From Buddleja alternifolia (Eukaryota; Streptophyta; Magnoliopsida; Lamiales; Scrophulariaceae), in NCBI GenBank assembly GCA_019426215.1, contig CM033400.1, forward strand, positions 27,450,568 through 27,514,567: a stretch of 64,000 nucleotides of DNA, written 5' to 3'. Of this stretch, positions 1 to 12,492 are shown piece by piece (positions within the stretch are counted from its first letter, which is position 1; each line of letters opens with the position of its first letter). A program made the translations under genes and the position numbers. Under the pieces are notes generated by a model. That model did no database searches. It worked only from the letters and a program-made list of their open reading frames with translations, and had not been told where the DNA came from.

Positions 1-780
1 AATTCCTCATGAGATATCACAAGTGACGGATCAGGATGGTACTTCTTAAGTTGTGATACATGGAACACATTATGAATATGGGAAATATTGTTAGGTAGTT
101 TGACTTCATACGCTACTACCCCAACACGCTTCAAGATCTGGAATGGTCCTATATATCGAGGTTGAAGCTTACCCCCTTTTCCCATCCTCTTAACGCCTCT
201 TCGCGGTGATACTTTAATAAAAAACTTGGTCTCCCACTTGAAATTCTAAGTCCTTGCGTCGTGTGTCAGCATAGCTCTTTTGACGACTCTGAGCTGCACT
301 CATTCGCTGTTTGATGATTTGAACTTTGTCAATGGCTTCTTGTATCATTTCCACCCGCAAGGCCCTTCTCGTCCATCATGTGATGCTGCTCTCCAACCAT
401 CTAAATCCTAATAGAGCGGGGATTGACATTTCCGCTCATAAAGTGCTTCATAGGGTGCCATTTGGATGGTGGCCTGGTAACTGTTGTTTATAGGAAATTT
501 CTACTAATGGAAGGTGTGTATCCTAAGACCCTCCAAAGTCTAGACCCAAGTCCTTAACATATCTTCACTTATCCTTATCACCCTTTCTGACTGTCCATCG
601 GTCTGCGGGTGAAAGGCGGTACTAAAGTTCAACTTTGTACCTGGGTCTTCTTGAAACCGTCTTCACAGGCTAGATGTAAACTTGAGATCTCTGTCGGAGA
701 CGATGCTAACCGGTATCCCATGAAGTCGGATAATTTCCTCATTCCCGTGTAGCATCTCCAAGTCGTGGTTCCTCGAGGAG
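1..780 (-). pseudogene. Ty3/gypsy integrase, C-terminal half (remnant)
   Basis: The reverse-strand translation shows the end of the integrase core: a VSDRD block with the second catalytic Asp (about 680-700), then HPQTDGQSE with the catalytic Glu (about 590-620), then YEALYERKCQSPL (about 440). It ends in the GPF/Y-type module PRYIGPFQILKRVG at about 100-170, followed by HNVFHVSQLKKY. These motifs in this order are typical of plant chromovirus integrases of the Tekay/Del type. A chromodomain would be expected further left, outside the window. Several in-frame stops and shifts, for example just after the VSDRD block and near 480, show it is dead. Confidence 0.85.
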
Positions 781-3415
781 CCAAGACTTGTCTTTCTTAT
801 TTGATCGAAGTTATTGCACCTAATTCGTTTTACGAATGGGTTCCTATTGGAATGACATGTTTCATCCCAAATAAAGATCGCGTCGGTACATGATGTGCGT
901 TGAGTCCAAGTGATATTTCTATAATTGAATCTTACGATAGAACTGATAAGCGGGAAAAATTCACTGAAACATTTGTACTTCTAAAACACTCGTACGATAC
1001 ACTTTGATCGTTGGAATGGTTCTTTGACGACGCAATTGAACCTTCCTGGTTTCAATCTTCTTGAAAAGTGTTCTATTAAAGTTTTGACGAAGGCTTGAAT
1101 TCTTGATCACTTCATACTTGCTTACATAGATTTTCTGACTTCTATCCATTTTTAGATTCTATGATTGACGCTCCTACCCTTTTCTAGTGTCATTGACCGT
1201 CAATGCTTGTAGGGCTCTATGAAGATCCTTGTACGATGATCCTTTACATGCGTTATAATCTAAATAGAACAACACTCGGTATTTCTATCAATATGGTGCG
1301 CGCAGCTGTATGAATCTTGCTTCGTGAATGTCATTATAGATCCCTATATCATGCTTCCGCTGCGCCACTCTATAGTCTCGGCGTTGTTTGTTGTTAAAAA
1401 AAAATATCGAACATAATGACTTTATAAACGGGCTCAAACTCTCGAGTTTGATGCATTGCTCTAGGTTTGAAGTTATAAGATTTAGTGATTCTATGAAAAA
1501 ACTTTAGGCTTAAGAATCACTATCGACAGTCGGCTATGGTGGAATTTGAAGGTAATCAATCATAAGGAATAGTTAGGTCGAATTACTGAAAGATGTACAA
1601 AATATTGTTAGCTCATGAACAAGGGTGAACAATCTAACCAAGACTTTTGAGTGTCCACTTGAGGTAGTTAGAATATATGTGTCTCTAGTCAAAAAGTCAA
1701 ATGTTCAAGGATTTCAAGATATTGAACGAGATGACAAGGTGGCTCAGAAAGAGAAGAAAGAGAGATGACCGAGGAATAAGTATGAGGTATTCAAAGAGGT
1801 TAAATATTAAATAAAATTTTTCTATCGAAATGAAAGAGATGGAATACAAGGAAGTTTTACAACAATCAAATCAAGTTTTAAATGTTTCATGAATATAAGT
1901 CAGCAATGACGAGGGGGTTCATCAACAAGAATCATCTGAAACAATGTATAGTTTGTAAGGAAAATGAAAGAAGAATCTCATTTGATAGTGGATTTCAAAC
2001 ATTAAATAGTCAAAAGCCAAATTCTAGGACTAAAGCTATCGAAGTTTTTTTTTTTTTTTTTGTATTATGAATAAAATATTTTACAACAAGCATGGACTGC
2101 TAAAAAAAATGATATACAATGATTTGTGGTTTAGGAATATACATTGGAGCTCAAAGATTGTTATAACCTTCGTCAATAATAGTGGGATGCGATATGGGAT
2201 AATAGACGAGGACGCAATAGACATTCTTACTATGATCACTGAAAGATGGTCATTGAAATTACAAGTCGAAGGATAATTTGAAATGTTAAAATGAGATCGA
2301 ATATAAGAAGATTTACACAGAGAGGTAAAGTTTGAACTGTACAATTGCGTTTTGAATAAAAAAAAACTAAAATCGTTGAATACGGAAGGACTGGGATAGA
2401 AATATTAGAATAAAAGAGAATAACGTTAAGTACTAGGAGGAGTTGAAAACGTAGTGATGCAATTACCATGATATGCACAAACAATTGAAATATGTATCAA
2501 AGAAAGGAGATTCAAGCAGAGTTTATTCAATAGGAGTTGTAGATAGAAGCTAAATATTTCTCAGAAAAACAAGTAGAAAGATTGAATTTCACAATAAAAT
2601 GATTTGATTAAAAGTAAAGATTGGTAATCAATAGGCATTTCAAAGTGGCAAAAAAAAATACCGGCTTCAAAAGACGAAAATAGGATTCTCAACTTAGGGT
2701 CAGCGATCCTTATACACTCAAAGAAAGCACTGTACATAGAGTTTTGAAGGAAGTTCAAACTCAATGGAAGAGTCCTCAAATATATACAATGGCATTTGGT
2801 ATCCAAAAATAGCAATTATAATCAAGTTTACGACTTGAGGGGTGACAAAGAGCAAAAGAAAATATTCAATGATTAGGAGTTTCAGGACTAAAGATAATAC
2901 AAACGTGAGAACAGGATCATTAAGAATAAATGAATAAACAGAAGGTCTTGCCATAAAAATGGTAACAGGATTCAAACATTAAGCATGGCAAGGTTTTTGA
3001 GGTAGATGATGATTACTTAGGACATCAAAATGCTTCAAATGTTGATGATAACAAGACGGAATTAAGTTTTATAAAGGATACCACAAGATTAGGGCTTGGA
3101 ACACAGTTAAGGCAATTTCCATGAGTAAAAGTCTCAAGACTGGCAAGTATCGAAGATGGAGAACTTAACTAGGTTCGAGGGATATGAGCTTACTCGCTTC
3201 AATTTTCAGTTAACCCTAACCAAATCATCCCTTAAAAAGTCCAACACCTCAGAACAAGTAAAAAAACATTACCCTTATTTCCTTCTCCTATTGATATATC
3301 TAATCTTGTGGCCCATCTAATACATCTTCAAAACTCATCTCCTAAGCTCAACCAATCACAACTCCATGCCAAAGTCTAAAGATCTTATCCTAGTATAGCT
3401 CAGGTACTAACCCAA
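781..3415. other. Interior of the gypsy element with no recognisable gene
   Basis: This is AT-rich sequence between the integrase remnant and the PBS. It holds only short open frames with no motif I recognise, plus a T-run at about 2046-2061. By position it should be the leader, gag and first half of pol, so it is either heavily decayed or replaced by unrelated sequence. Confidence 0.5.
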
Positions 3416-3427
3416 GCTCTGATACCA
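3416..3427 (-). other. Primer-binding site, initiator Met tRNA type
   Basis: On the reverse strand this reads TGGTATCAGAGC, the usual plant PBS complementary to the 3' end of initiator tRNA-Met. It lies 5 bp inside the LTR end at 3433. Confidence 0.85.
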
Positions 3428-4068
3428 CCAACTGTAACGCCCACCGGCCACCTGGTGGCCCGTTACACCGCGACACTAGCTCGATCCACGAGACTGTCCT
3501 TTCTCGAGCTAGCGCTAAGCGTCAGAACTATACCAATTCTTCATCTACTAAAACTAAAAGAATTTCATTCCACTTAAACCAACAATACCTTATTCATCAG
3601 TCTTACACAATTAAACAATAACCCTATCAATTACAAATCTCCAAGCCAAAACATATACATACCCAATCGTACATCCCAAAACATTACTCCCTTTGATAGA
3701 AACAAACCAATGCTTCCTTTATTTCTCATTTCTCCATTTGTATCCGACATTCTAAGCTTATCTGAAAAGGAAGAAAGAAGGAGGGGTGAGTCCGAATGAC
3801 CCAGTGAGGTAGGCTAATGGCTTGCTTTACCATATCATGAGAGATAGAATCTGCAGCGAAAATCATTAACGACATGGACATATACGATGGCAAGCAAAAG
3901 AATAGAATAACATATCACAAGGTAAATTAATCGAGTATGTTACGTATGAATCAGAGGACATAACCCATGTACTTTTGTAATCATATCATGTGATCGTGAT
4001 CCACCTTCCACTGTCCCATACCAGCAGGAGGCTTCACACCTTTATGTTCTATGAAGTGTTCCAGGTGT

Positions 4069-4309
4069 CGGGATTCTAGTGGTGGCTCCTACGGGTTCAA
4101 GAGGTGGCCCCCGCCGTCGCGTGGCACTTTGTCCCGTATAGCACTTAGCTCCCTTCACTCTGCTTTTTCGAATCAAAGCTGTATATCAAGAAAATGACAC
4201 GTCGCGGATGGATGCCAGACTTCGGGATTCTAGAGGTGGCTCCTACGGGTTCAAGCGGTGGCCCCCGCCGTCACGTGGCACTTTGTCCCGTATAGCACTT
4301 AGCTCCCTT
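4069..4309. repeat. Direct duplication of about 87 bp inside the LTR
   Basis: 4069-4155 and 4223-4309 are almost identical GC-rich copies that begin with CGGGATTCTAG and end with TTAGCTCCCTT. The repeat step is 154 bp, and the 67 bp between them is not repeated. I counted only three single-base differences. Confidence 0.85.
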
Positions 4310-5718
4310 AGCCGACGGAATAGAGCCAAGAAGAATAACCGTTTCAACGAGTTTCCTACTAGAATATGTACACTGATTTGTATTCGAGCGAGAGCGAGCG
4401 GAAACAAGAACGATAGGCTACAAATTGGGACACGGTTGGACACTTACCTTAGATGAGAATAAAAGTCTGATCAATGAAACTTTATGAGGTCACACTTGGC
4501 TATGATTTATTAGATAAAGGGAACGAAAAATGGTAAGCAAGATCAAGTTGAAAGAATAAGAGAAACCCTCACAATAATAAACCGGCGTCGTTGCCTCGGC
4601 CTCGGAATCACGAAAGTATCCTGTGATTCAAAATACCATCATTTTCACAAAACAATACACTTTTAAGCTAATCACATACAACAGGTTATATCATACTATC
4701 CAAACATATAGGCAACTAAGTTCAAACTAGCCCCCTTACATGCGCAATATTTTTCAACAATTTTTTAACACATTCTTGGATTGGAATTTCTTTCTCAAAT
4801 TTTTCAGGATATCAGATAGGATGCTGAAAAATTCTACATAATTTTCCAGATTTAATTTCCTTGTCAAATTGGGGATTCGATCAACGAAACGGGAGTGTCC
4901 CGGCAGATTTGTTTCAGAACAGACACCTTATATTCCAATATTTTTGTAAAATCCCCTGTTTACTGAAAAATTACGAAATTTATATGAAGTCTCTATAACA
5001 CATGTATCAAGATACTGTAAAATGTTTAGAGTAAACCAAAATTTCCAGGTACACGAAATATCTTCAAAACAGTAACAATTTTCACTTCCGCCGAACAGAC
5101 TGGCGATTTTGTTCAACGATTTTTAGAAAATCCCACAAAACTCTAACCCTTTCCAAATTTTTCATAGATGTTTAAAACACAATCAAGTTATTCCAGAAAA
5201 TTTATCATAATCAAACTCACAAGTTTAGGCACCTCATTACAGCTTTAAACGTAACTTTCAGAAACTGAAAGTTCCAAACACAGCTGAACATCATGCCATT
5301 GAAGTTTACTAAAATACATATATATGATATGATACTCTCAATTCCAGGTCATATATAGCTTGAACTACATTTAGTCTACAACATATTCATGCAAAAGCAA
5401 TGATTAACTACCATATACCTTAAGAGAAAGAAGAAAGGACGATCCTTTCCCCTACTGGATTTTTTTTCTTCTCCTTCAGCTTTTCATGTATTTGAGATGA
5501 GATAGGTGCTAATTTTCAGAGTTTCTTCAGGTGTGGTGATGAATGAAGTTTTGAAAGGCTGAATTGTAGTATATAAGGAGGTCTTGGTCAAAAAGGTAGG
5601 GAAAAAAGAAATGGAGATTAATCCTCCATAAGCCACGTTTTTTAGGCAAGATGAGATGTAATTATCTTAATTTGCCACCTCCTAATCTTCCTTTCTCTAT
5701 TAGAGCATGAATGGTACG

Positions 5719-5720
5719 TG

Positions 5721-5769
<49 letters not shown>

Positions 5770-5770
5770 G
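5719..5770. repeat. TG microsatellite with flanking TA tract
   Basis: A short TA run leads into about 17 TG dinucleotides ending in TGCGTGTG. A second TA tract follows at 5787-5797, and others lie at 5851-5872. Confidence 0.95.
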
Positions 5771-6738
5771 CATGTGGTTGTGCCTATATATATATATGTA
5801 GTTAGGCATGATCCCATTTAACTATTAGTAATCAATTGATGAAGATGAATATATATATAGATATATATATACACCTTAAATGATATAATGCATCAACTAT
5901 TCCACCAGGTGTAAATACTACTAACCTATTTCACATATAGATTTAATAATAGTTATATAAGCAAGTAGAAAAATATTTTTAGTCGAACGCGAATCACTAC
6001 AATCAAATAATTTACGAAATCTAATTAGCGGTGATTGTAATGTTTACCTTCACTTCTACAAAATTAGGAGCCGAGAATATTGGGTGTTACAGTTGACGAC
6101 TTTAGGAAGAGCCGAATATCCTATTTTGTTTGGATCTTCCTCAGCAGGATTTTTGTTCCAATCGCCCATGTGGGGATTCTTGAAGAAAATCTTGCTGGCT
6201 CGAAGAGGATAAAAAGACTCGTCTAAGCGACCGGTGAAGTTAAATCACTTTTCGTTAAATTTGGTTCGGTTGAACGCTGGTCTTCGGATGTACTCGAAGA
6301 GAGATTGAAGTCGCTCCAGGTTGTGGAGTCCTAAATCGGCAAACTGCTCAAAGAATTCAAACTTTTGAGAGTTGGAAAGATCAGGCCGATGGAGAGTGTT
6401 TTGAAAAGAGATTTTGAGTTTTGCAAGCGTCTGGGTGTCTCGTTCCCTGGTGGCATAATAAAATTCCATATCAGGAGTATATCCGCGAGGAAAGAAATTG
6501 ATGACACGAGGAAGAGGTCCTGTTGGAGTAGGAACAAGAGCAATCACTTCTGTTGGGATGGGGGCCACTTCTATCGACCTCTCAGGATGCTCAGTCGCTT
6601 CACTGACTTGGGAAGTTTCAGCCTCAGGAAGATCTTGAGCTACTTCCTTAGCGATATCCACAACAGTTGCCATATCAACATCTACTTCAATGGGAACCTT
6701 TGAAGGTGGAGGTGCATCAGCGTCTGGTGCATCTTGAG

Positions 6739-6818
6739 CTGATACATATAAGCATTTGAGAAAAGCAAGCAAAATTTCTACTAAGTAGAAATTACAAAGA
6801 AAAGACTGAAACACTTAC
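6739..6818 (-). other. Intron 2 of env-like gene, copy A (80 nt)
   Basis: The donor reads CAGG|GTAAGTG and the acceptor TGTATCAG|CTC on the reverse strand. The length, 80 nt, equals that of the matching intron in copy B (18540-18619). The exon between the two introns, 6819-7004, is 186 nt. Confidence 0.7.
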
Positions 6819-7004
6819 CCTGAGGAATATCATCGACTGACATAGTCGCTTGATTTGTTTCTATATTAGGGACAGGTTCCTCAGGCTCCGGGACTTCTTC
6901 TTCTGATTCTAAATCGAGAAAAGAAGTTATAGGATTAGCACAAATGGGAATATGCAAATCCTCAAGAGTGTTAAGAACAGTCTGAATATTTTCTTCACAC
7001 TCGG

Positions 7005-7087
7005 CTGAAAAAAGATTTTATCCTAGCGTTAGGCAAAGAAAGCTAACAAGGAAATGATAAATGACGTTGCTTAGCACAAGTGCTTAC
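7005..7087 (-). other. Intron 1 of env-like gene, copy A (83 nt)
   Basis: The donor reads CAGG|GTAAGC and the acceptor TTTTTTCAG|CC on the reverse strand. Removing 83 nt keeps the downstream frame open for the next exon. Copy B has a donor and acceptor at the matching place (18806-18882). Confidence 0.7.
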
Positions 7088-8365
7088 CCTGAACACGAGA
7101 AAACCTTTCAGATTGATCATAGGCTTTAGGATCTGAGCTAATTTCGGGAACAACGTTAGTAGGAGGTGGAACACTCGCTGGCTCTTCAAGCGCTGGCTCT
7201 GGTTGAGCACTCGTCGATGCAGCTGGAGTGGAGAGAGGAGTACGCCTTCAGGAAAGTGGTACTTCTTCTACTACTGCTTCCTCTTCTTCAGGAACTGAGA
7301 AGATAAACACTGAAGGAGGAGATGGAGATTTAGGAGAAGGAGATGTTTGTTTCTTCTTGAGCTCTGGCTTCTGCTTCTTCTTTGCAGGCTCGGCTTTTGC
7401 TTTTTGGCTGACTTGGCTGGTTCAGCGACTTTGAGAACGATTTTTCTTTTTGGTCGCTTAACCACCACTGTTTCTGCAGACGAGGACAATGATGAAGAGG
7501 AAGATGCTTGGTCTTCATAATCGCTGCGAAGAACTCCTTTGGCTTGAAGTCGCTCACGCTCCTCTTTGGGAACCGCTGCACCACCATGCTTTTTTGGTTT
7601 GAGCAGCTCGCTAATTGTCTTCTTGCCATAGAACTTGAGCACTGGGATCTTCTTTCCAGCAGAATTTGTAAAACCGCAAGCGCTTAGAATTCTACTTAAC
7701 ACAATACCATAAGGCTTGGGATTAACTAACTTGGCCATCGCTGCCTTGAAGCGATTAAAAACATAGAGAGACCAATTAATTTTTAATTTGGTCAGAATGG
7801 CTACCGTCATCTTGTACTGAATATTTGTAACTTTATCGAATGTTCCTTTTCTGCATTCGATCATCTTGGCGCAAATATTCGCGAGAATGACATATTCGCC
7901 CTTCATGTCGTTCTTCTTGAAGTTTGGCTCATATGCAGCTTCGACTTCTCCTTTCTTGATCAGCTCCCAGACTTTAGTCGCTTCACTGAGAGTAACATGT
8001 TCTACTTCACCACCATCATTGGGTAAGGTCAATAGGGAAGATATCAGTGAAGGAGTGAGAACAAAGGTCTCACGAGCAAAAGAGAAGACGCAGGAAATGG
8101 AGTTTCCATCTTCAGAAATTTTAGCATTGTTGAAAAAATAGAGAGATTCTTCTTCAAAGTAGTTAAAAACAGTGGTAATCATATCTCTCAAACCAGATTC
8201 TTGAACGAGTGGAAGAACCGTTCGTAGAGGGAAGTTCTGGTTATCAAACAAGTAGTCCCAGTTAACAAGAAATCCGGCATTAACCGTGATTGGTTTTTCA
8301 GCGCGGGAAGTTTTTCCGGTAGCAGACTTGGATGATTTGGAAGATTTTGAAGCTTTGGGTGCCAT

Positions 8366-9252
8366 TGCTGAAAGTTTGAAGCTTTTGAAGAAATGAGAGA
8401 AGTTTTTGTCTTGAAAGAGATAAAGATTTTACAGCAGAGAGAGTGTTTGGGAGTGATAAAGTCTGACTATAAAATCCTTGAAGAATATATATAGAGGCAA
8501 AAATAACTCCTCAGTTGCTTAGATGACTGCCACGTGTGACATCATTGAATTTTGAAAAATTCAAAAGTTTGAATCTGAGCCGATTATGCATAAGTACAGA
8601 TGTCAAAACGTGCAGTAAAATAGGTTAACTGTTACAAAATAGAGAGTTTTTGGGATCCGCAGTTACTCATTTAATTGAAAGACGTTTGAAAATTTTTGAA
8701 ATTTTCAGCGTGAAATACACGCGCCTGATAGTACACTGACACGTACTCAGACTTATGTAGTCACTGAACCGCCTAGGTTTAGATAAGAATCATAACAGTC
8801 AGTTTGATTTGATAGGCACGTGTGGGTAGTTATCAAATCTAATCTTTTGGACTTATCCACACGTTACTTTTAGCGATGAAAACTATACATGATTTTTAGA
8901 GAAATTTACTAAGCGTTAAAGTGGGGATCCTTTTAACGCTGAAGACTTTTTAGGAACAGAAATTTAATTTCTTCAAGTTTGAAATAAAATCAATCGCTTG
9001 AATTGATAAAGGACATTTTCATTTATTAGAGATTGACTTTGTCATGCATAAAAATAAGCGTTAGTGATCAATGCTTAAAATTTAGAAAGTCATTTTTGGT
9101 CACAGTCGCTTTATATATTGAGACAAGTATAATTTTAAAGTTCCCCCTAAAATTGATGACTTGTTTCAGATTTTTGATAAACGCTTCAGACATAAACCTA
9201 AGGTGGATTCCCCCTAAATTTTATGCCTATAAAGATATGATGCTCTTATGAT
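8366..9252. other. Spacer between Sirevirus pol and env-like gene
   Basis: I see no coding motif. The matching spacer in copy B (20078-21288) is recognisably similar and is longer because of a MITE. The region carries AGCG-rich short words but no clear regulatory site. Confidence 0.6.
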
Positions 9253-12200
9253 TTAAGTGTTTAAATCAATCATACCTAATTCACTTCTCAGAGTGAGAAA
9301 GCGTTGTTCGTTGAGCGCTTTGGTGAAGATATCTGCAAATTGTTTGTCAGTTCCAATGAAGTGCATGGAGATATCTTTCTTTTGAACATGGTCACGCAAG
9401 AAATGGTATCTAATGTCAATGTGTTTGGTTCTAGAATGAAGGACAAGATTTTGGGTCATAGCTAAAGCGCTTTGGTTATCACAATGGATTGGGGTAGGAC
9501 CTAGGATTATTCCATAGTCTCTAAGTTATTGCCTCATCCAAAGGATTTGTGCACAACAGCTCCCAGCGGCTACATATTCTGCCTCAGCGGTAGAAGTCGC
9601 TATGGATTGTTATTTCTTACTATGCCACGAAACTAGTCTATCACTTAGAAATTGACATGTACCACTATTACTTTTTCTATCTATTTTGCATCCTGCAAAA
9701 TCTGCATTTGAATAACCAATTAGTTCAAAAGGAGAGTCCCGTGGATACCATAAGCCCACATTTTGTGTGCCTTTTAGGTATTTAAGGATTCTCTTGGTAG
9801 CATTTGAGTGTGATTCTCTAAGATCAGATTGAAAGTGTGCACACATGCATACCGAAAACATAATATTCGGTCTACTAGCGGTAAGATAAAGAAGTGATCC
9901 AATGATACCTCTATAGTTAGTGATATCAATTTTCTTCCCACTTTCATCTTTATCTAACTTAAGCATTTGGCTCATTGGAATTTTTGAAGATGATGCATTT
10001 TCTATACCAAATTTCTTAATCATATCTCTTGTATACTTAGCTTGGTTTATAAATATTCCATTAGGGAGTTGTTTAACTTGTAATCCTAAGAAGAAAGTTA
10101 ATTCACCCATCATGCTCATTTCAAATTGTTCTTGCATCATTTTCGAAAATTTCTCACACAATCGCTTATTAGTAGAACTAAATATAATATCATTAACATA
10201 AATTTGGACTAAGAGAATATCTTCATTATGGGTAATTTTAAATAACGTTGTATCAACGTTGCCTTTTGAAAAGCCTTTACCAATAAGGAAGATAGAGAGA
10301 GTGTCATACCATGCTCTCGGTGCTTGTTTAAGGCCATAGAGTGCCTTATCCAATTTGTAGACCATACTTTTGCCATGGTTGTTGATGAATCCTGGAGGTT
10401 GCTCCACATAGACTTCTTCTTGGAGTTTACCATTCAGAAAAGCACTCTTCACGTCCATTTGGTATACTGTGAATTTGTTGAATGTGGCAAACGCTAGGAA
10501 CATCCTAATCGCTTCAAGACGGGCTACTGGGGCATATGTCTCATCAAAATCAATACCTTCTTCTTGACAATAACCCTGAGCGACTAATCTAGCTTTGTTT
10601 CTTGTAACAACCCCATCTTCGTCCATTTTGTTCCTAGAAACCCGTCTAGTCCCAATAACTCCTTAATGAGTTGGTCTTGGTACTAGCGTCCAAACCTTGC
10701 TTCTCTCAAATTGGTTAAGCTCTTCTTGCATTCCTTCTACCCAACTTGAATCACTGAGCGCTTCATCCACTTTCTTTGGTTCCATTTGAGATAGAAAACT
10801 TGCGAACATGGCCTTATTAATTGTGGCTAACCCAGTTCTAAAAGGTGCTTCCATATCTCCAATTACTAGCTCTGGTGGATGGTCTCTAAGCCATTTTCGG
10901 TCTGGTTGGAACGGGTTGAGAGACACTTGGTTATCAAACGCTTGACTCTCTTGCGTAGTCACTGCATCATTCACAGTTCCAATCTGCTCTTGATGATCAT
11001 TTTCTTCATGATCATCAGTGATTTTGACATTATCACCATTGTTAACCTCACGAGTATCCTTAGGAATAGGTACACGAATCTCATCATCTTCGTCATCACT
11101 ATCATCACCAAGATTGATTTGTGACGCTTGTTGGGTGAGATCTTCAATTCCTACATCATCAGGATTAACCTTACTCGGTTCTTGGTTAGCATCATCAAAC
11201 ACAACATGAATGGATTCTTCAACCTTCGATTTGATCTTATTTAGGATGCGAAAACTCTTTCCATTCTTAGCATAGCCTAGAAAGATTCCCTCATCCTCTT
11301 TAGGATCAAAAGTCTTTAGGCTGTGGGATCCATTGTTATGAATAAAACATTTTGAACCAAATACATGAAAATATGAAACGTTAGGCTTACGTCCCTTCCA
11401 CAACTCATATGGAGTCTTCTCATGTTGCTTGTTGATCATACATCGGTTCTGAGTGTAGCAAGCGGTATTGATGGCTTCGGCCCAAAACTTTTGAGGCAGC
11501 TTGGATTCTGCTAACATCGTCCTAGCGGGTTCTTTAAGCGTTCTGTTCCGTCGCTCGGCAACTCCATTCTGTTGAGGTGTTCTAGGAGCAGAATACTCAT
11601 GAAGTATTCCAAAGTCTATACAAAACTTCTCAACAAATTGGTTAGTAAATTCAGTTCCTCTATCGCTTCTAATTCTTGTCACCTTTAAATCTTTATAAGT
11701 TTGTAATTAACGAATTAGCGATCTGAGCTTGACACTAGTTTCATCTTTGGTCGCTAGGAATTCTACCCAAGTATAGCGAGAGAAATCATCAACTATTACT
11801 AGCGAGTACTTTTTACCACTAACACTCATGATTTGAATGGAACCAAACAAATCTAGATGCAATAGTTCAAGAACTCTAGAAGTAGATATGCATGGTTTCT
11901 TTTTAAAAGATGATTTAACTTGTACCCATTTGGCATGCATCACATAACCGATTCTTTTGAAAGGAACCCTTAGGTAATCCCTCTACTAGATTTGGCGATA
12001 TTAATTGAGAGATTGCCTTAAAATTGAGGTGATTCATTTCCCTATGCCATAACCAACCCAATTCATTTTGACTTAGCAACAAAGCATGTGGGGTTGTTAT
12101 CAATTGTAGAATCCCAATCTACTAAATATACAGTGTTTGTTCTTTTACCTCTTAATTTAGTAGACTTAGTCTTAGCGTCGTTAACATAGCAGAAGTCGCT

Positions 12201-12479
12201 TGAGAATTTTACTTCAAAGCCTTTATCACAAAATTGACTAATGCTTAACAAATTATGCTTAAGACCCTCAACATAATATACATCACTAATCTTGATGTTC
12301 CCCCTATGCATGATACCTATACCTTTGGTTTTACCTTTGGAGTTATCATCGAATATAACTTGAGGACCGTTGGTAGCTTGATAGTTGACTAGAAGATCTT
12401 TGGAACCCGTCATGTGTCTTGATGATCCACTATCAATGTACCAAACTGAAGTATCGGTGTTGGTTCTAGGTACCTGCAT
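9253..12479 (-). pseudogene. Sirevirus pol, copy A (protease, integrase, RT, RNase H)
   Basis: Domains in order on the reverse strand: aspartic protease with YIDSGSSRHMTG near 12440; integrase zinc-binding part (WHREMNH, CDAC) at 11915-12103; integrase core with HLDLFG, VDDFSRYTW, IRSDRGTEF and NGVAERRNRT (Asp, Asp, Glu present) at 11943-11530; a long acidic linker near 11150-11000; RT from 10626 with DVKSAFLNG and [10 protein letters not shown]; and RNase H ending near 9253 with DIFTKAL. At the RT active site the usual YVDD reads YVND (about 10205), a G-to-A change that removes a catalytic Asp. Stops or shifts separate the pieces near 11700, 10640 and 9605. The enzyme would have copied the element RNA in a virus-like particle; this copy cannot. 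Confidence 0.92.
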
Positions 12480-12492
12480 TTAAAGGATAATT

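Larger units (their letters stand above)
1..6091 (-). mobile_element. Ty3/gypsy element (chromovirus-like), 5' LTR plus decayed interior, truncated by window edge
   Basis: The element reads right to left: LTR (3433-6091), a primer-binding site at 3416-3427, about 2.6 kb without recognisable coding, then the integrase end at 1-780. Gag, protease and RT should lie between PBS and integrase and are not visible, so the interior is deleted or decayed. Its outer LTR edge at 6091/6092 falls inside the env-like gene of Sirevirus copy A, so this is a nested insertion. The other LTR and the second target-site copy would lie left of the window. The five bases after the LTR are gttga. Confidence 0.75.
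3433..6091 (-). repeat. 5' LTR of the gypsy element (2,659 bp)
   Basis: The ends form a short inverted repeat: TGTAACGCCC at 3433-3442 and GGGTGTTACA at 6082-6091, with a PBS directly inside. The length fits the long LTRs of Tekay-type chromoviruses. The LTR contains an 87-bp direct duplication (4069-4155 and 4223-4309) and TG/TA microsatellites near the 5' end. Confidence 0.85.
6092..8365 (-). pseudogene. Sirevirus env-like gene, copy A (spliced, frameshifted, 3' end lost)
   Basis: This gene lies about 890 bp downstream of pol, the position of the env-like ORF of Sireviruses. Its role is unknown; no signal peptide or clear membrane segment is visible near the start. It starts at 8365 with a Lys/Ser-rich basic stretch (MAPKASKSSKSSK). 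A globular part of about 230 residues follows, with YFFNNAKISEDGNS, ISSLLTLPNDGG and ILTKLKINW, then a Lys-rich and acidic linker. A one-base frameshift near 7400 moves the frame. Downstream, two short GT-AG introns (7005-7087, 6739-6818) keep the new frame open. The last part resembles copy B (17800-18576) with RVINFF, DLGLHNLERLQS and YIRRPAFN. Sequence stops at 6092 where the gypsy LTR begins. 'Env-like' rests on position only. Confidence 0.75.

Noticed and set aside
1390..3400. Degraded gag or RT of the left gypsy element
   Set aside because: I read both strands for usual motifs (RT DD pair, protease DSG, knuckle) and found none I could support.
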